64,000 nucleotides of DNA from Secundilactobacillus kimchicus JCM 15530 (lineage in GTDB: Bacteria; Bacillota; Bacilli; Lactobacillales; Lactobacillaceae), in NCBI RefSeq assembly GCF_001433995.1, contig NZ_AZCX01000005.1, positions 1 through 64,000 of the forward strand, in the 5' to 3' direction. This document shows, one piece after another, positions 35,612 to 45,593 of this stretch; positions within the stretch are counted from its first letter, which is position 1; each line of letters begins with the position of its first letter. Position numbers and translations under genes: made by a program. The notes beneath the pieces are model-generated. The model ran no database searches and was not told the origin of the DNA. It was given only the letters and a program-made list of their open reading frames with translations.

Positions 35612-35637
35612 AAAGCTGCCATTTAGGCGGCTTTTTA
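35612..35637 (+). terminator. Rho-independent terminator
   Basis: AAAGCTGCC pairs with GGCGGCTTT (one wobble), followed by T-run. Confidence 0.75.
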
Positions 35638-35664
35638 TTTTGGAAAGAGCGCCGATATTGATAC

Positions 35665-35693
35665 TTTACAACGGTGAGGGAAAAGCGGATAAT
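35665..35693 (+). promoter_or_regulatory. Promoter of the ABC exporter operon
   Basis: TTTACA (35665-35670), a 17-bp spacer and GATAAT (35688-35693) give a 5' leader of about 128 nt. B. subtilis bmrCD is controlled by a leader peptide in such a region; I see no convincing leader ORF here. Confidence 0.5.
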
Positions 35694-35827
35694 ACAAAGC
35701 CTCTTGTAAAACGGCACACTTTACGTAAGTAAGACAACCGGTGGTCGAAACGTTGACGCAGTTGCCCATTTGTGTGTAACAGGTTTGGCGGGGGAGCACA
35801 TGTTGAGAGACATTAGGGAGGTATCGC

Positions 35828-37576
35828 ATGTTAGTTCGTGCAATTGGAAAATACAAGTGGTTGTTAACAGCTGCCTTGGTGACCATGCTGGTCGAAGTAG
35901 GCGCAGCCTTATGGCAGCCGAGCTTTATGAAGGACATCTTAAGTACCATGGCCAGCTTATCGTTATCGACGAGTGGGAAGGTCGGTAAAGTCAGTGGTTA
36001 CGGGATTGCGTTGATTGCCATTGCCGTGGTGGGGTTGATTGGCTCGATCCTAAACACGATTGCGGCAGCAAAGTTGGCGCAGGCGGTTTCCGCTGATTTA
36101 CGAGAAAACACATTCCGCAAAATTCAGACGTTTTCGTACGCAGATATTGAGCGGTTTAAGTCCGAAAACTTAGTTGTTCGGATGACCAACGATATTAACC
36201 AGATTCAGATGTTGTTAATGATGACGTTCCAGATTTTGATTCGGGTCCCGTTATTGTTTGTCGGGTCCTTTGTCTTGTCCATCATCACGATGCCACAGTT
36301 ATGGTGGGTCATCGTGGTGATGGTCGTCTTAATCGTGATTGTCACGGGACTCTCAATGCGGGCGATGGGGCCTCATTTTGGGGCGTTCCAAAAGTTAATG
36401 GATAAGATCAACGCCATTGCTAAGGACAATTTACGGGGCGCTCGGGTTGTGAAATCCTTTGTTCAAGAACGCAATCAAGAAGCCAAATTCGATAAAGAAT
36501 CAGACGATTTGCTGGGGCATAACTTAACGGTTGGCTACATTTTTGCCGCTATGATTCCGGCATTTACGATCATTTCACAACTTGCTATTTTTGTCGCCAT
36601 TCTCTTTATTTCGTTCGGTATCACCCAGTCGGCGAGTTTTGCCCAGGATCAACTGGGAGGTATCATGAGTTTTATTCAGTACATGATGCAAATTATGTTT
36701 GCCATTATCATGGGTGGGATGATGTCAATGTTCGCTTCTAGGGGCTTCGTTTCGATTGGCCGAATTCGGCAGGTCTTGGAGGCCACGCCTTCCATGTCAT
36801 TTCCGGATACGCCAACGGAGACGCTGAGTGGTGATGTGACGTTTGAACACGTGTCATTTTCTTATCCTGACGATGAAAAGCCAACGTTGAAGGATGTTAG
36901 TTTTGAACTAAAATCCGGCCAACAGGTTGGGATTGTCGGGGCAACTGGGGCCGGAAAATCCACTTTGGCCCAACTCATTCCGCGGTTATTCGACCCATCG
37001 GAAGGGACCGTCAAAGTGGGCGGCAAGGATTTAAAGACACTGTCGCGTAAGACGTTGAACAGCACCGTGTCGATTGTTTTGCAAAAGGCTATCCTGTTCT
37101 CCGGAACCATTGCGGGGAACCTTAAACAGGGGAATTCGGCCGCTACAAAAGACGATATGGATCGGGCTGCCCAGATTGCACAGGCCGCTGAGTTTATCAA
37201 TCGCCTCCCTAACCGCTACGATGCGGAAGTGGTTGAGCGAGCCAATAATTTCTCGGGTGGGCAAAAGCAACGCTTATCCATTACCCGAGGCGTGATTAAG
37301 CAACCGAAAGTCTTGATTTTGGATGATTCCACATCAGCGCTAGATGCCCGTTCGGAGAAGCTTGTTCAAGAGGCGTTTGATAAGGAATTGAAAAATACGA
37401 CGACCATTATTATTGCGCAAAAGATTTCGTCGGTGGTGCATGCTGACACCATTTTAGTGATGGATCAGGGCCGGCTTGTTGCGCAAGGCACCCATAATGA
37501 GTTAGTGGAAACGTCCGACGTTTACCGTCATATTTATGACACTCAAAAAGCCCAGGGGGATGATGCTGATGAATGA
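35828..37576 (+). CDS. bmrC: Heterodimeric ABC multidrug exporter subunit (BmrC-like)
   Basis: The 582-aa half-transporter has six membrane helices (to ~residue 300) and one nucleotide-binding domain: Walker [10 protein letters not shown], signature [10 protein letters not shown], Walker [13 protein letters not shown]. The catalytic Glu after Walker B is Asp, marking the non-hydrolysing site of heterodimeric exporters such as BmrCD. The partner gene overlaps its 3' end by 8 bp. The pair probably exports drugs; substrates are unknown. ATG 35828 follows AGGGAGGTATCGC. Confidence 0.88.
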   Translation: MLVRAIGKYKWLLTAALVTMLVEVGAALWQPSFMKDILSTMASLSLSTSGKVGKVSGYGIALIAIAVVGLIGSILNTIAAAKLAQAVSADLRENTFRKIQTFSYADIERFKSENLVVRMTNDINQIQMLLMMTFQILIRVPLLFVGSFVLSIITMPQLWWVIVVMVVLIVIVTGLSMRAMGPHFGAFQKLMDKINAIAKDNLRGARVVKSFVQERNQEAKFDKESDDLLGHNLTVGYIFAAMIPAFTIISQLAIFVAILFISFGITQSASFAQDQLGGIMSFIQYMMQIMFAIIMGGMMSMFASRGFVSIGRIRQVLEATPSMSFPDTPTETLSGDVTFEHVSFSYPDDEKPTLKDVSFELKSGQQVGIVGATGAGKSTLAQLIPRLFDPSEGTVKVGGKDLKTLSRKTLNSTVSIVLQKAILFSGTIAGNLKQGNSAATKDDMDRAAQIAQAAEFINRLPNRYDAEVVERANNFSGGQKQRLSITRGVIKQPKVLILDDSTSALDARSEKLVQEAFDKELKNTTTIIIAQKISSVVHADTILVMDQGRLVAQGTHNELVETSDVYRHIYDTQKAQGDDADE

Positions 37577-39665
37577 CACTGCGCGCGCCATTAAGTTCTT
37601 CTATTTGTACCTTAAAAAATATAAATTGCAGTTCGCCGTTATTGCGGTCTTCATTATCGCAGCAACCTACCTGCAAGTGAAAGCACCCGCCATCATGGGG
37701 GACGCCATTACCCACTTAACTACGTATGTGGGCGACTTCTTTACCCATCAACATGCGCCAGAAGCAACTAGCGCCCTTAAGAAAATTGCCGCTGGTGCGG
37801 TGAGTTCTCAAGAGGCGTTGCAACAGATGGCCACTCAATTGAGTCACGCCACTGGCCATACGATGACCTGGCAGGCGTTGACCGACAATAATGTGCCACA
37901 ACAGCTACTCAGTCATTTGCCAAAGGGCACCACGATTCACTCCCTACAACAAATGGCCAGCATGCCGCACGACTGGAAGGCGTTGACAGATAGCAACGTG
38001 CCTGCTTCGGTGATATCATCACTACCGGATGGGACGTCCATTAGTAGCCTGCACAAAGTTGCGTTATCGGCACCAGCAAGTAAGGGCGCCTTCTTCTCTT
38101 CCATGTGGTTGCTTTTAACGTTTTACGTGATGACTGGGGTGGCGCAACTTTTGTACACCCTGTTATTTGCGCGAATCGTGGCGCATTCAACGAATCGGAT
38201 GCGAAAAGGCCTCTTCGGCAAACTTGAAAAAATGACGATTGCTTATTTTGATCGCCACGAAGACGGGGACATTTTGGCCCGGTTTACTTCAGATTTAGAT
38301 AATATTCAAAATACACTGAATCAAGCTGCTGTTAATGTCACGACCAACTTTGCGTTGTTTATCGGGATTTTGATTATGATTTTTCGGCAAAACGTGACCT
38401 TGGCCTGGGTGACCGTTTCGACAACGCCGGTGGCGGTGTTAGTGGCCGTGATTATTGTGGTTCAGGCCAAGCGCAACACGGACCGCCAGCAAGCCGAAGT
38501 GAGCGATTTGAACGCTTACATGGACGAAACAATTTCGGGCCAAAAAGCGATTATTGTGGAGGGCCAACAAGAGGACGCCATTGATGGTTTCCTAGTTCGA
38601 AACAAGAAAGTGCAAAGTTCAACGTTTAAAGCGCAAGCATGGTCTGGGATGATTATGCCCGTGATGAACGGTTTTCAATTGCTCACAACTGCATTGGTCA
38701 TTTTCATGGGGACGCGCTTGGTCTTAAATGACTCGGGTATGAGTACGGCGGTCGGTCTGGGATTGGTTGTTACCTTCATTCAGTACGCCCAACAGTACTA
38801 CAACCCCATCATGCAAATCTCGTCCTCGTTTGGTCAACTGCAGTTGGCCGTTACGGGAGCGACTAGGTTGAATGTGATGTTTGATGAACCTGAAGAAGTT
38901 CGTCCTAAAGACGGGAAACCGTTCGAAGAAGTCGGGAGCGGGATTCAAATTGACCACGTCAACTTCGGGTACCTGCCAGGCCGCCAGATTCTAAAGGATG
39001 TCAACATTGACGTCAAGAAGGGGGAAATGGTGGCGCTCGTTGGGCCAACGGGTTCCGGGAAGACCACCGTGATGAACTTGATGAACCGCTTTTACGATGT
39101 GGATAGCGGCCACATTAAGTACGATGGGACTGATATTCGGGAATTCGACCTTGATAGTCTGCGCTCAAAGGTCGGCATCGTGCTCCAAGAATCCGTTCTG
39201 TTCTCCGGCACCATTGCGGAAAACATTGCGTTCGGGAAGCCAGATGCAACAATGGCCGAAATTGTGACCGCGGCCAAGACAACCCATATCCATGAGTTTA
39301 TCGAGAGCCTGCCCGACAAGTACGAGACGCACGTTGATGAAAGTAACGATGTCTTTTCCGTGGGTCAAAAGCAACAAGTGTCGATCGCCCGAACTATTTT
39401 GACAGATCCCAAGATTTTGATTTTGGATGAAGCGACGTCAAACGTGGATACGGTGACGGAACAGCAGATTCAGTACGCGATGGATGCGGCAATTGCAGGG
39501 CGGACAGCCTTTGTGATTGCCCACCGACTGAAGACGATTTTAAACGCTGACAAGATTGTTGTGTTGAAAGACGGTCAAGTCATCGAAGAAGGCAATCACC
39601 ACGAACTGTTACGAGAAAACGGGTTCTATGCGGAACTCTACCGCAACCAATTTGTTTTTGAGTAG
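37569..39665 (+). CDS. bmrD: Heterodimeric ABC multidrug exporter subunit (BmrD-like)
   Basis: The 698-aa half-transporter is longer than usual because ~125 extra residues lie between the first two membrane helices, as in BmrD. They contain a duplicated ~35-residue unit ([20 protein letters not shown] and [20 protein letters not shown]). The ATPase has Walker [10 protein letters not shown] and a canonical [12 protein letters not shown], but a weakened signature FSVGQKQQ. This signature faces the degenerate Walker B of the partner, as expected. ATG 37569 is 9 nt after AGGGGG; earlier in-frame ATGs sit on the SD. Confidence 0.88.
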   Translation: MNDTARAIKFFYLYLKKYKLQFAVIAVFIIAATYLQVKAPAIMGDAITHLTTYVGDFFTHQHAPEATSALKKIAAGAVSSQEALQQMATQLSHATGHTMTWQALTDNNVPQQLLSHLPKGTTIHSLQQMASMPHDWKALTDSNVPASVISSLPDGTSISSLHKVALSAPASKGAFFSSMWLLLTFYVMTGVAQLLYTLLFARIVAHSTNRMRKGLFGKLEKMTIAYFDRHEDGDILARFTSDLDNIQNTLNQAAVNVTTNFALFIGILIMIFRQNVTLAWVTVSTTPVAVLVAVIIVVQAKRNTDRQQAEVSDLNAYMDETISGQKAIIVEGQQEDAIDGFLVRNKKVQSSTFKAQAWSGMIMPVMNGFQLLTTALVIFMGTRLVLNDSGMSTAVGLGLVVTFIQYAQQYYNPIMQISSSFGQLQLAVTGATRLNVMFDEPEEVRPKDGKPFEEVGSGIQIDHVNFGYLPGRQILKDVNIDVKKGEMVALVGPTGSGKTTVMNLMNRFYDVDSGHIKYDGTDIREFDLDSLRSKVGIVLQESVLFSGTIAENIAFGKPDATMAEIVTAAKTTHIHEFIESLPDKYETHVDESNDVFSVGQKQQVSIARTILTDPKILILDEATSNVDTVTEQQIQYAMDAAIAGRTAFVIAHRLKTILNADKIVVLKDGQVIEEGNHHELLRENGFYAELYRNQFVFE

Positions 39666-39704
39666 GGTTGATCACAACCGCGGCGATTAATCTGCCGAAA
39701 AATG

Positions 39705-39748
39705 AGTCTGGCCCAAAAAGCACCTTGCTTTTTGGGCCAGACTTTTTT
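39705..39748 (+). terminator. Rho-independent terminator of the ABC operon
   Basis: AGTCTGGCCCAAAAAG pairs perfectly with CTTTTTGGGCCAGACT, followed by T-run. Confidence 0.9.
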
Positions 39749-39833
39749 GATCGTCAGCGTTTAAGCTGAGGGCGTTCAAATGGCTATTTTACAAAAAAAC
39801 GCTATAATTATATATTGGAAAGGAGGTGTCTGT

Positions 39834-40565
39834 TTGCCAGAAAACTATACAAACCGTGGCGAATACCGAACTTATAAATTACTCAAAGAATTAAGTGACA
39901 AATATCCAGAAGACGATTTTCATATTTTTGCTAATTTATATTTAGAATCAGATGATGACCGAGACCCGAATCGGCAAGTTGACCACCTAGTGGTTTGTCG
40001 AAAAGGAATCTTCATGTTTGAAACGAAGTATTGGACCGGGCAGGTGTATCATAACGTCACCCGCGACCAGTTGATCAGTCTGGTCAACCCGGCTAAAGGA
40101 CAGCCCAATAAGGCGGCCATTAAGCTGTTGACAAGCTTGTTACCCGATAAGGTGACCCGGGAGAACCAGGAATCGTTTACCATGACCATCAAAAGTCCGG
40201 AAAATATTGAAGTCTATAACGGCACAAGTAACCCAATTACGCAGGTCCAGCTCTCTGGATTAACGCTGAATCGACTGATTGATAAAAAATTACGACGAGC
40301 TGGTATTAAACCCTATATTCATGAATTTGTTTTCTATAATTACGTTAGTCGGAGTGGCGACGATGAGGTGATTGACCTCAATGGCGTCTTGGATAAACCC
40401 TATAGCGATGATTATAATGATTGGGGTGAGGGCTTCACAAATGCGTCGCGGCTCCGTAAGTTCTACCAAGATGTGCACGATAATTTACCAGATAAGCTGG
40501 GATTAAAACCACGGCAGGTGGAAAAAATTACAGATTTGATTCATCGCCAGATTGTGCTGGATTAA
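39834..40565 (+). CDS. NERD-domain protein (nuclease-related)
   Basis: The 243-aa product has a NERD domain at its N-terminus (residues ~8-110): GEYRTYKLLKELSDKYP, then DHLVVCRKGIFMFETKYWTG with the D...ExK arrangement of restriction-like nucleases. The C-terminal half is not recognised. NERD proteins are thought to act on DNA, but few are characterised. TTG 39834 follows a strong AAAGGAGGTG, and a TATAAT lies at 39803-39808. It is a single gene between two terminators. Confidence 0.75.
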   Translation: MPENYTNRGEYRTYKLLKELSDKYPEDDFHIFANLYLESDDDRDPNRQVDHLVVCRKGIFMFETKYWTGQVYHNVTRDQLISLVNPAKGQPNKAAIKLLTSLLPDKVTRENQESFTMTIKSPENIEVYNGTSNPITQVQLSGLTLNRLIDKKLRRAGIKPYIHEFVFYNYVSRSGDDEVIDLNGVLDKPYSDDYNDWGEGFTNASRLRKFYQDVHDNLPDKLGLKPRQVEKITDLIHRQIVLD

Positions 40566-40614
40566 ACTGACACGGCTACAAGTCGTTCTTTTTGATTCAT
40601 CCGGTGGTTGAGCA

Positions 40615-40654
40615 AGCCGTCTCTTTGGGGGTTCCCATTGTTAGACGGCTTTTT
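40615..40654 (+). terminator. Rho-independent terminator
   Basis: AGCCGTCT pairs with AGACGGCT, followed by TTTT. Confidence 0.8.
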
Positions 40655-40763
40655 GTCATGATTGGACACGTCTTTTTTACGTGCAAATTAAGAGTCGGCC
40701 GTATTTTCAGCTATCCGCCGTCTAACCGGCATGGTACACTAAAACCAGTTAGGGGGCTGAGAG

Positions 40764-42608
40764 ATGATGAAAGTAAAACGAGTCGTTGCCCTGTTAGCGC
40801 TTGGGTTGGGTCTAAGCGCTGGCGGTGAAGTGGCCTCGGCAAAGGATTATACAATTGACCAGTACCACGTCAACGTGGCGATACAGACCAACGGGGATGC
40901 TGTGGTGACCCAACGCGTGGCCTACGATTTCGATGGCAGCTTCCACGGCGTGTACTACAATCAGGATATTGGCGGCATTAAAGGCCTGGTTGACCCGGCG
41001 GTGAGTGTTCGGACAGCGACGGGCAAGACCCACCAGCTGGCCCATAACCGGTCGCAACAACCCAACACATTTTTGACAACTAAGACAAAGAATAACTATA
41101 AATTCAAAGTGTTCTATCCAACCCGAGATGATCGGGTGACTTTCCAATACCACTATCAGTTAAAGGGGGTCGTGACAAATTATAAGGATACAGCAGAACT
41201 AAACTGGAAGATTGTTGGGAGTGCATGGGAAGAGGACCTAGACAACGTTAAGATCACGGTTCAGTTGCCCGCCAAAAATATTGGGCGGCTCCAAGCCTGG
41301 ACCCATGGGCCGCTAGATGGCGACACAACGGTGAATAAGAAGTCGGGCCGGGTCACCATGCAAGTGGCCTCGGTACCCGCCGAGACGTTTCTAGAAAGTC
41401 ATATGCTGTTTCCGACCCAGGTTACTGCGCAAAATCCAAATGTGAAACCCCAACGGCGGTTAAAGGCCGCACAGGAACAAGAGGCACAGTTAGTCGCCGA
41501 AGCGAATCGCCAACGGGAACAGAGTCGGCGAGTCCCGTTAGTGATCGCTGGGATTGCCTTGGCAATCGGAACCCTGTATTTGGTCATACAGTGGTGGTGG
41601 TTCCGCCGCCATCCCGTCCACACGGTAAAAGAGGTCCCGCCCGTTCATAGCTTTGAGATTCCACCCTATCCCGCAGCAACTGCTCAGTCGATTTTGACCC
41701 GCACGACGCCAGATAACGCGGCGTTCACCGCCTGGTTGATGGAACTGGCAGCGGCCGGGGAAATCACGATTTCACCGGAAAAAGTCGGCCGGCACAAGAC
41801 CTATCGACTGACTCAAACGACTAAAATGAGTGCCGCCAACAAAACGGAGGACCTCCTTCGATTCTTGTTTGAAAAAGTCGGCCATCAAGACGCGGCTGGG
41901 CATCAGACCGTGACGTTGCGGGAAATAAATAAATATGGCAACGGGGCAAGTAAAAAAATGAGTCAAAAATTTACAGCATGGCAGGAGGCTGAATTAAACC
42001 GGGTTAAGGCCCAACAGTTCTTCGATGAGGCAAATGGTCAAACCCAGCTTCAGGCATGGTTACTGCTGATTTTTAACGCCATTTTGGCGGGTGGTGGCGC
42101 TTTGTGTGCCGCGTTTGTTGTTTGGTCCAACTGGCGCTTAGTGGGCTTCATTTGGGCGGCTGTTTTAATGGCTGTTACCCTGGGCGTCGCAGTCAAACGG
42201 CTCTGGCATTTATCGCCGTACACGCAGGCTGGTGCGGATGCTGCTGGGCCGATTAAAGGCTTCAAGGCCATGCTACAAGATATCGGCCATTTTGACCGAG
42301 CTCAAGTGGGGGACCTAATTTTATGGGAACGGATCTTGCCGTATGCCGTCGCGTTTGGTTCGGCAAAACAGGTGATTGCAGCTATGCAGACCGACTTTTC
42401 CGCGGAAGAATTAGCCACTGGAATGGGCTTTTATTACCCGTTATTCTTCTACGGTGATTTTGGTAACACGACGTTTGCTAGCCAGTTTGGTCACGATTTT
42501 GGTGGCAACATTCAAAGTGCAATGAGCAGTTCAAGCGGTGGGAGCGGCGGCTTTAGTGGCGGCAGCTCCGGCGGCTTTGGTGGTGGCTCTGGCGGTGGTG
42601 CTTTTTAA
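40764..42608 (+). CDS. DUF2207 membrane protein with Gly-rich C-terminus
   Basis: The 614-aa protein has a signal peptide (cleavage near residue 26, EVASA), an extracellular beta-rich DUF2207 domain (FDGSFHGVYYNQDIGG, ~residues 50-70), a membrane helix (~255-275), a cytoplasmic region, two more helices (~430-475), and ends in a Ser/Gly run (SSSGGSGGFSGG...GGGAF), all typical of the family. Function is unknown; an envelope role is likely. It starts at ATG 40764 (or 40767) after GGGGGCTGAGAG. Confidence 0.82.
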   Translation: MMKVKRVVALLALGLGLSAGGEVASAKDYTIDQYHVNVAIQTNGDAVVTQRVAYDFDGSFHGVYYNQDIGGIKGLVDPAVSVRTATGKTHQLAHNRSQQPNTFLTTKTKNNYKFKVFYPTRDDRVTFQYHYQLKGVVTNYKDTAELNWKIVGSAWEEDLDNVKITVQLPAKNIGRLQAWTHGPLDGDTTVNKKSGRVTMQVASVPAETFLESHMLFPTQVTAQNPNVKPQRRLKAAQEQEAQLVAEANRQREQSRRVPLVIAGIALAIGTLYLVIQWWWFRRHPVHTVKEVPPVHSFEIPPYPAATAQSILTRTTPDNAAFTAWLMELAAAGEITISPEKVGRHKTYRLTQTTKMSAANKTEDLLRFLFEKVGHQDAAGHQTVTLREINKYGNGASKKMSQKFTAWQEAELNRVKAQQFFDEANGQTQLQAWLLLIFNAILAGGGALCAAFVVWSNWRLVGFIWAAVLMAVTLGVAVKRLWHLSPYTQAGADAAGPIKGFKAMLQDIGHFDRAQVGDLILWERILPYAVAFGSAKQVIAAMQTDFSAEELATGMGFYYPLFFYGDFGNTTFASQFGHDFGGNIQSAMSSSSGGSGGFSGGSSGGFGGGSGGGAF

Positions 42609-42622
42609 TCTAACGAGAAACC

Positions 42623-42638
42623 AAAAAGTGATCCTGAA
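42623..42638. repeat. 16-bp repeat, copy 1
   Basis: AAAAAGTGATCCTGAA is identical to 43373-43388 (direct). An inverted copy shifted by one base lies at 50331-50346. Here it is a half-hairpin with no partner arm. Confidence 0.7.
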
Positions 42639-42676
42639 GTGAACCCCGATTGTTGGACGAAACTTTCAGCTGTTTT

Positions 42677-42731
42677 CTGGGTGGTAAGAATTCGGTAATT
42701 TACCGGACGCTTACCACCCAGTTTTGTTTTG
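42677..42731 (+). terminator. Rho-independent terminator of the DUF2207 gene
   Basis: CTGGGTGGTAAG pairs with CTTACCACCCAG, with an inner CGGTAA/TTACCG stem, then TTTTGTTTT. Confidence 0.9.
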
Positions 42732-42819
42732 CACCTCCTGAAACGTTGTTATATCAGCTATACGCTAGTTTAACCTACAAAGTGTCCGTGCAACTTGCTT
42801 TGAATGTGTTAGAACACGT

Positions 42820-42985
42820 TTATAGAACACTACCAAAGTCTAATCCGGCTATCTTCTCTTTCAACGTCTCACGGTTCAGTCCCAAGTACTTCAACGTCAT
42901 AGCTTGGCTTGAATGGTTGAGCAACATCATGACAAAGGCAATGTCGTGTCCTGACTGCTCATTTTTTTTGATTTCCAAATAAACT
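42820..42985 (-). pseudogene. Tyrosine recombinase C-terminal remnant
   Basis: About 54 codons read VYLEIKKNEQSGHDIAFV, then MMLLNHSSQAMTLKYLGLN and RETLKEKIAGLDFGSVL before TAA. The HSS...T.KYLG segment is the catalytic C-terminal motif of XerC/D-type integrases, including the nucleophilic tyrosine. A stop codon lies directly upstream, and the catalytic core is missing. The rest of 42732-43202 shows nothing else recognisable. Confidence 0.75.
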
Positions 42986-43202
42986 TAAATAAGCTCGTAA
43001 AACATCTCAAATAAAACTCTGTATTCATTGAGGTAAAAGGGATATAGAGTACTTAAAGAGGTTTGTAAAGGGCAACCGAACAAAATCGACGGGCACCAGA
43101 TTTTAGAGAGGGGTTCCCGCCATAAAAGATCTTTTGCATAGCATTGTGCCCGAATTAAGATATACTGACGACGAAGGAATACATATTCTGAAGGGACGGG
43201 AT

Positions 43203-43373
43203 ATGATGCTGAAAAATCGCCATGTTCAAGCGTTGGTTGTGGGAATCGTAGCTGCCATCATTGTCATTATCACTAGTCGTTTAGAGTTGAATATTTTTGT
43301 ATCTGCATTTCTGATAGGGTTAGTTGTTTTTTTAACTGGTGTAATCGTTACAGCTTTGGGTAAAACCAAATAA
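43203..43373 (+). CDS. Small two-helix membrane protein
   Basis: The 56-aa product has two hydrophobic helices (LVVGIVAAIIVIITSRL and SAFLIGLVVFLTGVIVTAL). ATG 43203 (or 43206) follows GAAGGGACGGG; a longer in-frame start at 43134 lacks an SD. No family is recognised. It is convergent with larR and shares its terminator. Confidence 0.55.
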   Translation: MMLKNRHVQALVVGIVAAIIVIITSRLELNIFVSAFLIGLVVFLTGVIVTALGKTK

Positions 43374-43408
43374 AAAAGTGATCCTGAAATTTTTCAGGGT
43401 CACTTTTT
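43373..43408. terminator. Rho-independent terminator of larR (bidirectional)
   Basis: AAAAAGTGAtCCTGAAA pairs with TTTCAGGgTCACTTTTT. Its left arm is the 16-bp repeat also found at 42623 and inverted at 50331. Confidence 0.85.
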
Positions 43409-44114
43409 ACATTGGGACGTAATCACGTAAGTAAATCAGGTTTTTAATCACAAATTTGTGGTCCGAGATGTCGATGATGCCTTCTTTGCGGAGGTCACTT
43501 AAAATTCGGGTGACTGAGGACCGGGAGTTAATCCCACAAAAACCGGCGATGTCCATATTGGTGACGACAAAATCGATGAGGATGCCCTGATGATCTGGGA
43601 GGCGTTTTCCAAACAGGTCGACGAGCTGTTTTAGAAAGGTGCACACGATGTCGTGCTTGCTTCCCATGATCATTTGCTGGGAGCGGACAATATTTTCTGA
43701 TAATTTTGTGCGGTAGTATTCCTTTACGTAGTTGTTTAATTCGTCGTCTTTGTTGACCATTTGCCAAAATGTTACCCGGTCAATTTTATAAAAATCAGCT
43801 GTTTCAGATTCGATGCGAACGTTGAATGGTTGGGCGGTATTCTTAGATAGTTCGTCGCGTAATAAGCTGATAACATCAGGTTTGGTAATGTAGGATAAAT
43901 TGAACTCGCGACCGTCCTGTAAAATAATGGAATTTTTGACGATGCCATCTTTTAAAATGTAGGTGCTGGTTTCGCCTAGTCCATGATAGGTGAGGTAAGT
44001 GTGCCGCTTTTTGGTAATTACAGGGACGTGATGAGTCGCCATTTGATTTAGTAAATATTCGGTACGAGTCATAACCATTTTTTTCAGATCCTTAACCATT
44101 AACTTTTGAAACAA
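43407..44114 (-). CDS. larR: Crp/Fnr-type regulator of lactate racemase
   Basis: The 235-aa protein has an N-terminal cyclic-nucleotide-fold-like sensor domain and a C-terminal winged helix (MDIAGFCGINSRSSVTRILS, DLRKEGIID). It is divergent from larA exactly as LarR of Lactiplantibacillus plantarum, which activates the lar genes in response to the L-/D-lactate ratio (known there). ATG 44114 or one of two internal ATGs may be used. Confidence 0.85.
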   Translation of the reverse strand: MFQKLMVKDLKKMVMTRTEYLLNQMATHHVPVITKKRHTYLTYHGLGETSTYILKDGIVKNSIILQDGREFNLSYITKPDVISLLRDELSKNTAQPFNVRIESETADFYKIDRVTFWQMVNKDDELNNYVKEYYRTKLSENIVRSQQMIMGSKHDIVCTFLKQLVDLFGKRLPDHQGILIDFVVTNMDIAGFCGINSRSSVTRILSDLRKEGIIDISDHKFVIKNLIYLRDYVPM

Positions 44115-44244
44115 AATGAAAACTCCAATTTGAGTTGCAAGCTTAATTCTAGCACATAACCTGTAGGAATAAACCGCTTTTCGAGACCCGGTAACATTTC
44201 ATACGGTAAAAGTTTGCCCCTAAATAATCGCTACAACTCAAGTC

Positions 44245-44257
44245 GTTTTCAGAAAAC
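44245..44257. promoter_or_regulatory. Palindrome upstream of larA, candidate LarR site
   Basis: GTTTTC-A-GAAAAC is a perfect 13-bp palindrome 47 bp before larA, just upstream of a TATGCT -10-like box (44265-44270). A related GTTTT-G-AAAAC occurs before the second larD. Assignment to LarR is inferred. Confidence 0.45.
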
Positions 44258-44303
44258 AGAGTGGTATGCTTGTGAATGTTTTTGAGAGGAAGGATTAGAG
44301 AAA

Positions 44304-45587
44304 ATGATTGATATTGAATTGCCGTATGATAAGCAAAAGATTACGGCGCACGTTCCGGAAACAAACTTTGCGGGAAAGCTAGTTTCACAAGCTGCCACTT
44401 ATGAAAATCCCGTTTCAGAAGAGGAGACCGTTGAACAGTCTCTGGATCATCCAATTGGCTCACCAAGCCTAGAGGCTCTGGCGAAGGGGAAACGTAACAT
44501 TGTGATTATTTCCTCCGATCATACGCGACCAGTCCCGTCACATATTATCACCCCAATTCTACTTCGTCGAATTCGTTCGGTGGCCCCGGATGCCCGGATT
44601 CGGATTCTCGTTGCGACAGGGTTTCACCGTCCTTCGACCCATGAAGAACTAGTGAATAAATACGGCCAGGCCATTGTCGATAACGAAGAAATTGTGATGC
44701 ATTATTCTGAGAAGGACGAGGACATGGTCAATCTTGGTAAGCTACCATCCGGTGGTGACTTACTGCTAAATCGAGTGGCCGTTGAAGCTGATCTTTTAAT
44801 CTCGGAAGGGTTTATTGAATCCCATTTCTTTGCTGGTTTTTCGGGTGGTCGTAAATCAGTCTTGCCAGGCGTAGCGTCATATAAAACAATTATGGCGAAC
44901 CATTCCGGTGAATTCGTTGCCGATAAGCACAGTAGAACCGGGAATCTTCACCACAATATGATTCATGAAGATATGGTTTACGCCGCAAAGGCTGTTAATT
45001 TGCAGTTTATTTTAAACGTTGTCTTAGACGAAGATAAAAAAATTATTGCCTCTTTTGCTGGTGATTTGGAGCAAGCCCATAAAAAAGGGACCGATTTTGT
45101 TTCATCGTTATCCCGTGTGGATGCGGTCGATTCTGACATTACAATTTCAACCAACGGTGGTTATCCACTTGACCAAAATATTTATCAAGCGGTTAAAGGG
45201 ATGACAGCAGCCGAAGCCACTAATAAGGAAAACGGCACAATTGTCATGGTTGCCGGTTGTCGTGATGGTCATGGTGGTGAAGGGTTTTACCATAATCTAG
45301 CTGATGTGCAGGATCCTCAAGAATTTTTTGATCAAGCGGTCAACACATCCCGGTTGGAAACAATCCCTGACCAGTGGACAGCGCAGATTTTGGCGCGGAT
45401 TTTGATCCATCATCACGTCATTATGGTTTCCGATCTTGTTGAACCTCGTTTGGTGACGGACATGCACATGGAACTTGCTAAAAGCTTAGAAGAAGCAATG
45501 ACCATGGCTTACGAACGCGAAGGACAACAGGCGAAAGTAGCGGTGATTCCAGATGGATTAGGTGTCATTGTTAAGGCAAAGGAATAG
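44304..45587 (+). CDS. larA: Nickel-pincer lactate racemase
   Basis: The 427-aa enzyme interconverts D- and L-lactate using a covalently bound nickel-pincer nucleotide. All key residues of the L. plantarum enzyme are at the same numbers: His108 (ATGFH), His174 (FIESH), Lys184 (SGGRKSVLPG, cofactor tether) and His200 (IMANH); the SSDHTRPVPS loop is also present. It heads the lar operon, with larB 6 bp after the stop. ATG 44304 follows GAGAGGAAGGATTAGAGAAA. Confidence 0.97.
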   Translation: MIDIELPYDKQKITAHVPETNFAGKLVSQAATYENPVSEEETVEQSLDHPIGSPSLEALAKGKRNIVIISSDHTRPVPSHIITPILLRRIRSVAPDARIRILVATGFHRPSTHEELVNKYGQAIVDNEEIVMHYSEKDEDMVNLGKLPSGGDLLLNRVAVEADLLISEGFIESHFFAGFSGGRKSVLPGVASYKTIMANHSGEFVADKHSRTGNLHHNMIHEDMVYAAKAVNLQFILNVVLDEDKKIIASFAGDLEQAHKKGTDFVSSLSRVDAVDSDITISTNGGYPLDQNIYQAVKGMTAAEATNKENGTIVMVAGCRDGHGGEGFYHNLADVQDPQEFFDQAVNTSRLETIPDQWTAQILARILIHHHVIMVSDLVEPRLVTDMHMELAKSLEEAMTMAYEREGQQAKVAVIPDGLGVIVKAKE

Positions 45588-45593
45588 GGCATC

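Noticed and set aside
35700-35827. Possible BmrB-type leader peptide before the ABC exporter
   Set aside because: Short frames exist (for example GTG 35741) but none has an SD with correct spacing, and no anti-/terminator pair was seen.
42623-43388. Calling the 750-bp segment between the 16-bp repeats an intact mobile element
   Set aside because: Only an integrase fragment is present and the repeat is half of a terminator hairpin. Kept as a finding only.
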